A DNA stretch of 24,908 nt, from the IMG/VR virus record IMGVR_UViG_3300032086_000382, positions 1-24,908 of that record; one strand, 5' to 3'. The position numbers and the translations under genes were made by a program. This document shows, piece by piece, positions 20,186 through 24,908 of the stretch (position 1 is its first letter; each line of letters begins with the position of its first letter). The notes beneath the pieces are model-generated. The model did no database searches, was not told where the DNA came from, and saw only the letters and a program-made list of their open reading frames with translations. This stretch comes from a virus.

Positions 20186-20866
20186 TTAACGGTTAGCAGC
20201 AGCTTTCAACCTTTCATACATATCCCGATCCGTGCGATAAAGACGGGACTGTTCTGTGAGGTTGTAAGACTCTTTGGCGAAGGGATTCTTTGTGCCTGGG
20301 GGGATGTCACCGCCTGCGCTGCGTCCTGAAGGCGCACCACTGCCAACGGGCTTAGGTGCTTTCTGCATGTAACTCGGCAAGGTCTTAGCCCATTCACCGA
20401 TCGGCTTGCGCTCGTAGCCATTGACCACGACAACCGTGCCATCAGCTTCGCGCTCAATCTGATTTGGATTAAGCAGCTGAGCCTTAAACACAATGCTGGG
20501 ATCATGCACAACATCAGCCAATGCTGTGTTCGCAGGTGCAATCAGCTCAAGTTCCCGGACTCGCGCCTCAAGCTCTTTAATGCGCTTGTCCTTCTCCTCC
20601 GCCGCCTCACGGAACTGCTGCTCCAGAGCCTGTCTGGCTTCTGTGTACTTGCCTTCTGATTCGAGCTTGTTCTGTTCGACACTGCGTTTGAAGTCAAGCA
20701 ACTCTTGAACGTCAACGCCGTCGGGAATTGTTTTTGCGCTTTTGAGCTTTCCAATTAGCTCAAAGTTCTTTTTCTCTAACGCCTGGATGCTGCTCTTCAG
20801 TGCATCAAGCTCAGAATTGTTTGGAGCTGCGGGAGACGTAATCTCCTGGTTTTGCTCTTCAGACAT
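20186..20866 (-). CDS. Scaffold-like head assembly protein
   Basis: A 226-aa hydrophilic protein directly before the capsid gene, the standard scaffold position. Residues ~20-43 and ~76-111 are strong coiled-coil helices (ALEKKNFELIGKLKS, ARQALEQQFREAAEEKDKRI), and the N-terminus is acidic and disordered. Residues ~115-170 form a separate segment (ALADVVHDPSIVFKAQL, V-V-V-V-N-G-Y-E-R-K-P-I-G-E-W). A Gly/Pro/Ser-rich linker leads to a basic C-terminal helix, the part that binds coat protein in many scaffolds. A protease is not visible, so it probably leaves uncleaved. The assignment is by position and composition. Confidence 0.8.
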   Translation of the reverse strand: MSEEQNQEITSPAAPNNSELDALKSSIQALEKKNFELIGKLKSAKTIPDGVDVQELLDFKRSVEQNKLESEGKYTEARQALEQQFREAAEEKDKRIKELEARVRELELIAPANTALADVVHDPSIVFKAQLLNPNQIEREADGTVVVVNGYERKPIGEWAKTLPSYMQKAPKPVGSGAPSGRSAGGDIPPGTKNPFAKESYNLTEQSRLYRTDRDMYERLKAAANR

Positions 20867-20887
20867 GAATAACCCGTAAGGTTGTTT

Positions 20888-21169
20888 TCACGACCACTTT
20901 ACTTTGTCTGCCCAAAATGCGGCAGATGTCTTCCCCTTCGCGATATTTTTTGCGTGGCGTGCCTTGAATGACGCACGTTTAGCCTTGTCAGCAGCACTCT
21001 CACCTTTGCGCGGACGTTTCGTCTTAGCGCCCTGCTGCCCGAACCGAATGAGCTTCGGTTTATCGCCGTCTTTAACGACAACAGCGTGAGATTTGCCGCT
21101 CGGATGGTCTGGCGTGCGGATGGGCCTATTAAAGCCCGCAAACGTATGGCCACCGCGTTTGATCGTCAC
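20888..21169 (-). CDS. Small basic head-region protein, conserved phage family
   Basis: A 93-aa protein starting at GTG 21169-21167, within the stop of the previous gene (GTGA). It begins with R-G-G-H-T-F-A-G-F-N-R-P-I-R-T-P and has S-H-A-V-V-V-K-D-G-D-K-P-K-L-I-R-F-G-Q-Q-G followed by F-K-A-R-H-A-K-N-I-A-K-G-K-T-S-A-A-F-W-A-D-K-V-K-W. The last segment is a well conserved signature in phage proteins of unknown function that lie near head genes. High Lys/Arg content suggests nucleic acid or capsid-interior contact. It is not a nuclease: no metal-binding triad is seen. Confidence 0.8.
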   Translation of the reverse strand: MTIKRGGHTFAGFNRPIRTPDHPSGKSHAVVVKDGDKPKLIRFGQQGAKTKRPRKGESAADKAKRASFKARHAKNIAKGKTSAAFWADKVKWS

Positions 21170-21393
21170 TTGGCTTTGGGTGCTGGCTTTAGGTCAGAGA
21201 GTGTTTTGAGAACTGAGCTGCCTGTGCTTTCTGATTTGATCAGATAAACGGGGTTGGCTTCAGTCCCACGACGCTTGACGGTGCCGCCAGAAGGGCCTTT
21301 GACCGAAAACAGGCCAGCGCCTTTCTTGCTAACGATCTTGCCGTAAGTGATCGTGCCACCGTAGGCCCATTTAACTCGCTGTCCAGTCCTCAT
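21166..21393 (-). CDS. Small TUDOR-like (DUF2945-type) protein
   Basis: A 75-aa protein starting on the ATGA overlap at 21393. The pattern R-T-G-Q-R-V-K-W-A-Y-G-G-T…Y-G-K-I-V…V-K-R-R-G-T-E-A-N-P-V-Y-L-I-K-S follows DUF2945 / 'hypervirulence associated TUDOR' proteins: an SH3-like barrel with 'G-x-x-V-x-W…G-x-V…A-S/N-P-x-Y-L-I-K-S'. The family has no settled function; protein or nucleic acid contact is plausible. The C-terminus adds a Lys/Pro tail. It lies in the chain of tiny head-region genes, so a capsid role is possible. Confidence 0.75.
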   Translation of the reverse strand: MRTGQRVKWAYGGTITYGKIVSKKGAGLFSVKGPSGGTVKRRGTEANPVYLIKSESTGSSVLKTLSDLKPAPKAK

Positions 21394-21452
21394 TTTTTCT
21401 TGCCGCCCTTCTTTTTTTTCTTGGGCTTACCCATTCCGTAATGACCAGGCAT
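21390..21452 (-). CDS. 20-residue lysine-rich peptide
   Basis: ATG 21452-21450 lies in an ATGA overlap with the previous stop, and TGA 21392-21390 overlaps the next ATG, so a four-base overlap links it on both sides. The product begins MPGHYGMG and then has a K-P-K-K-K-K-K-G-G-K-K-K tail. Half of its residues are Lys. MPG-Y/H-G starts followed by poly-Lys are, from memory, seen in other phage head clusters. Coupled start/stop codons make translation likely, though a simple spacer cannot be excluded. Confidence 0.6.
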   Translation of the reverse strand: MPGHYGMGKPKKKKKGGKKK

Positions 21453-21562
21453 CACTCAGCCTCCGAAGGTGCTTCCTTTTTAGCGGGCTTTTTCTTGGCG
21501 GTCGCCTTGGGCTTCGCCTCTTCGCCCTGGGCCTTGAGCTTGAACTTGCTGTGAAGTGCCAT
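21452..21562 (-). CDS. 36-residue histone-tail-like basic peptide
   Basis: A longer frame reaches 21661, but ATG 21562-21560 has AGGTG about six bases upstream and gives a reasonable protein, whereas the longer start only reads antisense-free through the 43-aa gene. The product starts MALHSKFKLKAQGEE and continues with a KPKATAKKKPAKK segment, similar in composition to histone H1-like tails, and ends acidic (EAPSEAE). It may bind packaged DNA or the capsid interior. Its stop overlaps the next start by ATGA. Confidence 0.62.
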   Translation of the reverse strand: MALHSKFKLKAQGEEAKPKATAKKKPAKKEAPSEAE

Positions 21563-21590
21563 CGAGTCACCTGGCAGGTACAACAAAAGA

Positions 21591-21722
21591 TTAACGCTTC
21601 CGCCGTTTTCTAGCTTCCTTAAATGCAATCGCTGCCGCCTGCGTGCGGCTCTTGCCTTCACGCATCAGCCTGCGGATGTTCTCCGAGATGATTTGCTTGC
21701 TGCTGCCGCGCTTAAGAGGCAC
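21591..21722 (-). CDS. 43-residue basic helical peptide
   Basis: A GTG start at 21722-21720 overlaps the end of the head morphogenesis gene by 11 bases; stop TAA at 21593-21591. The product contains SSKQIISENIRRLMREGKSR followed by T-Q-A-A-A-I-A-F-K-E-A-R-K-R-R-K-R. The pattern 'I-S-x-N-I-R-x-L-x-x-E-G-x-x-x-x-Q-A-x-A-I-A-x-x-x-A-R' is a recurrent small phage protein motif (two helices, basic), usually near head genes and of unknown function. Sequence resemblance, not length, supports the call; GTG is the only suitable start in this frame. Confidence 0.78.
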   Translation of the reverse strand: MPLKRGSSKQIISENIRRLMREGKSRTQAAAIAFKEARKRRKR

Positions 21723-22899
21723 CGTACTTCGCTTGCAGCTGTTTCAAAGTTACTTCCGATCCATCCTTGCTGACGAATTTGGCCAAGGCTTTCTGCGGTG
21801 ATTCTTCCTTCAGCAAGCTGCGGAACAGTTTGGCCTTACCTTCGCCGCCCAAGGCTTTCGCTTGGTCTGCGGCTGATTGCTTGGCGATCCATTGCGGATA
21901 GGTCATATCAGACGGGACAAGGCCGCCAAGTGCCGCACGCTGCGTTCGCTCCCTGAAATCACCTTCGGCTTCAGTCTTTGTGATGAATACGATGGTTGAC
22001 CGACAACCAAAGTGCTGAGGCGGCTGCGGACCCTTGCCAAACTTGAACACTTTGCCATCAAGAGATTGGCAGATTGGTGTCGTCTGCAGATCCAAAACCG
22101 CCCGATAGCGGTATGAATCAATCACATCCTGATTAGCTATGTACGTCTGTTGGTTGACCGTATTTACCATTTGCGTCACAGACGTGCGGATCAATGCCCT
22201 GATCTGTGAATCAGCAAGCGTCGTTAACTCGCCACCTTTTGCAATGGTCTGGCCGATGCCTGCTGCGTCAGCAAGCTGCAGGTTTCCGCGCAGCCTTTTG
22301 ACCATGTCGCGCAGATTTTCACCCGTAAGCATCCCGTTTTGAACGGTGACGCGGAACTTAGCGGCAGAAGATTCGGCCAACTGCCTGAATCCTGCGCCTA
22401 GCGTTTTGCCGTTCGGGAGCACCAAAGAGGCACCTTTTCCAGCATCAAGACTCACAAGACCAGGAAACTGCCCACGCACCTGCTGCTCAAGGCTTGGCTG
22501 CAACACAGCGGCGCTGATGTCTGTTGGATCAGCCAAAACAACAGACCGCGCAAAATCTGGTGTGATCTCAACAGTGCGAATAGTGCTAGCCAAACTTGGC
22601 TTCACCACATCTTTGATCTGCCCTGAGATGAAGTCAGCTTGCAGCCGTGCCAAGCCATTAAACTCCTGCACTGCATAAACAGAGCTATCCCCAGCCCAGG
22701 TGTCAAGGCTCTCGCGCACCTGAGCCAAAAGAGCGTTCAGCCGTGCCGCTTCCCTTGGGTTCAACGAGCCAACATCATCAAGCTTCTGCAACGCATCAAT
22801 CACGATGTCGTTGTACGCCCGCATCACATTCAGCGCGACGTGATTGCTATATCGGTTCAGGTCAATCGCCTGTCGGTAAAACGCCTCTGGCTCGCTCAT
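21712..22899 (-). CDS. Head morphogenesis protein (SPP1 gp7 / Mu F-like)
   Basis: A 395-aa protein starting on an ATGA overlap. The N-terminal two thirds are helical (AYNDIVIDALQKLDDVGSLN). The C-terminal domain (~235-310) carries the family signature R-A-L-I-R-T-S-V-T-Q-M-V-N, then R-A-V-L-D-L-Q-T-T-P-I-C-Q-S-L-D-G-K-V-F and P-P-Q-H-F-G-C-R-S-T-I-V-F. Cys and His in the C…H-F-G-C pattern are typical. Gp7-like proteins bind the portal and join the procapsid, where they help DNA packaging or ejection. The place after the portal agrees. Confidence 0.9.
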   Translation of the reverse strand: MSEPEAFYRQAIDLNRYSNHVALNVMRAYNDIVIDALQKLDDVGSLNPREAARLNALLAQVRESLDTWAGDSSVYAVQEFNGLARLQADFISGQIKDVVKPSLASTIRTVEITPDFARSVVLADPTDISAAVLQPSLEQQVRGQFPGLVSLDAGKGASLVLPNGKTLGAGFRQLAESSAAKFRVTVQNGMLTGENLRDMVKRLRGNLQLADAAGIGQTIAKGGELTTLADSQIRALIRTSVTQMVNTVNQQTYIANQDVIDSYRYRAVLDLQTTPICQSLDGKVFKFGKGPQPPQHFGCRSTIVFITKTEAEGDFRERTQRAALGGLVPSDMTYPQWIAKQSAADQAKALGGEGKAKLFRSLLKEESPQKALAKFVSKDGSEVTLKQLQAKYGAS

Positions 22900-23180
22900 G
22901 GATCACAAAGGCCAAGGTTTTGCGGATCGTCAATGCAAGCCACAGAAACATCACAGCCAGCGCGCAAAGCATTCCCGACAAAATCAGAAAACTCAGCGAT
23001 CACATCTTGCTCATACAAACCGATCGCCGTTTCTGACACGCCACAGATTTTGCCCTGCAGATACCAAGTAATCCTTATCACTGCATAGGTCTGCTCTGTC
23101 AGCTCCTGCCTTGAAAAAAACAAAAGCCGATTGATGGGATCCTCCGGCTTGCGTTTCCGCAGATTATCCAGCCAACTCAT
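22896..23180 (-). CDS. Small phage protein between portal and head morphogenesis genes
   Basis: I choose ATG 23180 (94 aa, MSWLDNLRKRKPEDPINRLL) over ATG 23186, because it has GAGG just upstream and gives an M-S-W-L start; both are possible. It overlaps the portal 3' end. The sequence includes F-S-R-Q-E-L-T-E-Q-T-Y-A-V-I-R-I-T-W-Y-L-Q-G-K-I-C-G-V-S and A-G-C-D-V-S-V-A-C-I-D-D-P-Q, with three Cys in the second half. No family is recognised. The operon position suggests a portal- or head-related role. Confidence 0.72.
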   Translation of the reverse strand: MSWLDNLRKRKPEDPINRLLFFSRQELTEQTYAVIRITWYLQGKICGVSETAIGLYEQDVIAEFSDFVGNALRAGCDVSVACIDDPQNLGLCDP

Positions 23181-24609
23181 CCTCAACCTCCGGCTCCGCT
23201 TCTGGCATTGTGGCCTCTTCTGCGGCAGGTGGCGTGGGTTCAGGCTGTTGCATTTCGATCAAGCCGCCGGACTGAGTCGCGTCCAGCTCTTGCTCAACAT
23301 CAAAGTCATCGCCAAGGACTTCGCCTGTTGAAAGCTGCTTAAGCAGGGTTTCCTGTGTGATCGTGCCTGCGGTGTAAAGCTGCAGCAGGGATTGAATCTC
23401 TTGTGGCTCCAAACGGTCGCCCAAGAAATCGCGATTGACAAAGCTGCTGCCAACTTGCGCCTGCTGCATATACTGCGCGTGAAAGCCGAGGCAGTTGTCA
23501 ATCAGGTCTTGCATCTGCTGAGCAATGACCATCATCGTGCTGTCGCCTTGGCTGCGGTCGATGCGCTTGGCTTCTGCAGTTTCTGCGCTGAGCTTTTGAC
23601 CTAGTACAGCAGCAAGACCCAGCTCATTGATCTGATTAGCGATCTGCTCCAGTCGCTGGAACTGTGCGCTGTAGCTGTTGCCGGATGGCTCGATGTATTG
23701 AGCTGAGGCACCTTCAGGCAGCGCCATCGCTTCGCCTGGGCCTGCACTGATCTCTTCTGCTGACTGCGGGAATCCAAAGATTGCCAGCATCGGCACGGCG
23801 CTGATGTGCAGCTGATTGTCGAGGTCAGATTGAACCTGATACGCCTTTAGGTTCAGCTCAGCAATGTCTGCCAGCGGTGGCCGCGACTCAAGAACACCAA
23901 CGCGGTTGGAATAAGCAACAGCAAACGGAATCTCGCTAAGGCTTGTGCTGCCCTCATCAATCAGCACAAAGTCGCCTTTCTTGTCCTTCTGGTGAATCTC
24001 GAAAGCGCCAGGGGTGAGCACGCGTACCTGCTGCACTTGCTTTTCGCCGTACAGGCCATCAGGCACGGTGATTTGTTCCATCAGTCGGAGCTGGGTCAGC
24101 TGCTGCTTGCCATCCTTGACTTCAGACCGCCAGCCCAAGATGTCTCGCGGCGTGTACTGCGTCCAATACGGCCTGCCGCTATCGCCTGCCTTTGGCGCAT
24201 CAACAAGAACGCCGACGTGCCCATAGCGAATGCACTTGCGAGCGGTCTCAAAAGTCCAAATATTTAAATCGTTGCCCTGAAGGTCAACGTCAAAAAGCTG
24301 CTCAGTGACAACATCGCTGACATCCTCAAGACGCACAGGCTTGCGGGTCAACATCCCCGCCAGCATCCGCTCAAGCCTCACGTAAAAAGGCGCAAGCGTT
24401 GAACGCATCAGCCTGTTGTCATAAGCCTCGTCAAGTTCTCTTGGCTCTTGAGGTAGATATTTTCGGTGCCCTTTTCTAATGCCGTAAGTGCCTTGCAAAA
24501 GTGCTTCAATCAGCAGCCAATGCGGCTCCATGTTGACGTAAGCCGTATTCGGGCTTTCAACCGTCGTGACGTTGCCTACACGTTGCCGACCAGAAAAGCC
24601 TGAATACAC
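23164..24609 (-). CDS. Portal protein (DUF4055 type)
   Basis: A 481-aa protein starting at GTG 24609-24607, 27 bases after the terminase stop. The N-terminal block (V-N-M-E-P-H-W-L-L-I-E-A-L-L-Q-G-T-Y-G-I-R-K-G, Y-L-P-Q-E-P-R-E-L-D-E-A-Y-D-N-R, L-A-G-M-L-T-R-K-P) is characteristic of DUF4055 portals. Later parts have W-T-Q-Y-T-P-R-D-I-L-G-W and A-L-P-E-G-A-S-A-Q-Y-I-E-P-S-G, then a helix G-L-A-A-V-L-G-Q-K-L-S-A-E-T-A. The C-terminus is acidic and Pro-rich. It forms the dodecameric ring through which DNA is packaged and ejected. Confidence 0.92.
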   Translation of the reverse strand: MYSGFSGRQRVGNVTTVESPNTAYVNMEPHWLLIEALLQGTYGIRKGHRKYLPQEPRELDEAYDNRLMRSTLAPFYVRLERMLAGMLTRKPVRLEDVSDVVTEQLFDVDLQGNDLNIWTFETARKCIRYGHVGVLVDAPKAGDSGRPYWTQYTPRDILGWRSEVKDGKQQLTQLRLMEQITVPDGLYGEKQVQQVRVLTPGAFEIHQKDKKGDFVLIDEGSTSLSEIPFAVAYSNRVGVLESRPPLADIAELNLKAYQVQSDLDNQLHISAVPMLAIFGFPQSAEEISAGPGEAMALPEGASAQYIEPSGNSYSAQFQRLEQIANQINELGLAAVLGQKLSAETAEAKRIDRSQGDSTMMVIAQQMQDLIDNCLGFHAQYMQQAQVGSSFVNRDFLGDRLEPQEIQSLLQLYTAGTITQETLLKQLSTGEVLGDDFDVEQELDATQSGGLIEMQQPEPTPPAAEEATMPEAEPEVEDELAG

Positions 24610-24636
24610 AGCTAAATCCCGCCCAATGCTCGCAGT

Positions 24637-24908
24637 TTAGTAAAGCCTGATTCCAGTACCACGACCAGCGCGGGCATGGAGCATTGAGAAATCCCGGTAG
24701 ACGAGATAGCCCAACGCATCATTCATGTGATCGTAGCCCGCATCTTTGTCAGGATCGCCCGCTTCGGTATAACTCTGCAGCTCTAAACATTCGATTGTCC
24801 GCTTGCAGTTGGCGGCAATCTGCAGCCTTACCTGACCTTTCCCGTTCTCCAGCAAAGCTTGAACAGAAGCCACCCGATCACGGATGGGAGGGTTGGCCTT
24901 GGGTGATT
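24637..24908 (-). CDS. Terminase large subunit, C-terminal part (5' end outside window)
   Basis: The frame is open to the window edge and codes for the last ~90 residues, ending at TAA 24639-24637. It contains N-P-P-I-R-D-R-V-A-S-V-Q-A-L-L-E-N-G-K-G-Q-V-R-L and then K-D-A-G-Y-D-H-M-N-D-A-L-G-Y-L-V-Y. The 'NPP.RDR…A..L.N..G' and 'H-x-x-D-A-L-G-Y' patterns are usual for the nuclease end of phage large terminases, whose RNase H-like domain cuts concatemeric DNA; the Asp of the last motif is a likely metal ligand. The ATPase part lies outside. An internal GTG at 24873 is not the true start. Confidence 0.9.
   Translation of the reverse strand, partial: SPKANPPIRDRVASVQALLENGKGQVRLQIAANCKRTIECLELQSYTEAGDPDKDAGYDHMNDALGYLVYRDFSMLHARAGRGTGIRLY

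Overview
The window looks like part of the genome of a tailed double-stranded DNA bacteriophage with a long, non-contractile tail (siphovirus-like). No rRNA, tRNA, CRISPR array, insertion sequence, integrase or host metabolic gene is visible. Several small proteins resemble families I associate from memory with phages of marine picocyanobacteria (Synechococcus/Prochlorococcus). These are the 41-aa basic peptide at 3566-3691, the 76-aa membrane peptide at 2892-3122, the small barrel-like protein at 3192-3554 and the secreted-protein block at 1-2592. A cyanophage, or a close uncultured relative, is therefore the best guess. That is inference and no database was searched.

Layout. Almost everything from 24908 down to 2892 is one head-to-tail-tip series on the minus strand, mostly joined by ATGA, TGATG or TAATG overlaps. 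Reading that strand, the order is: C-terminus of the large terminase (cut by the window edge), DUF4055-type portal, a small unknown protein, SPP1 gp7/Mu F-like head morphogenesis protein, and five very small proteins of which four are strongly basic. Next come the scaffold-like protein, major capsid protein, a decoration-type protein behind a near-perfect Shine-Dalgarno, a 58-aa protein and the neck genes (adaptor, 76-aa protein, head closure, gp10-like protein, tail terminator). The major tail protein and a terminator follow. Then come the tail assembly chaperone pair with a -1 slippery site A AAA AAC, the tape measure protein, a distal tail protein, a J-like tip protein, two tandem paralogous tip proteins, two short fibre/adaptor proteins, a 1288-aa multidomain fibre and a tail-fibre assembly chaperone-like protein.

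The left ~4 kb is accessory. On the minus strand it holds a 59-aa and a 41-aa protein, a secreted barrel-like protein ending in Phe, a Rho-independent terminator, a 76-aa single-pass membrane protein and a 252-aa proline-rich protein. On the plus strand it holds a partial membrane protein, three successive secreted proteins whose start and stop codons overlap, and a 105-aa protein. The strands are packed without space: the 252-aa minus gene and the 105-aa plus gene start on the same CATG, and two convergent pairs overlap at their 3' ends.

How it works together. Terminase, portal, scaffold and capsid build and fill the head. The adaptor-to-terminator set joins head to tail. The chaperones with the tape measure assemble a tube of major tail protein, and the distal/J-like/paralogue/fibre set forms the host-recognition tip. 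The four predicted Sec substrates suggest that the phage also delivers several proteins to the host envelope; their role is unknown and they are the most interesting accessory block here. No stretch over 300 bases lacks a gene.
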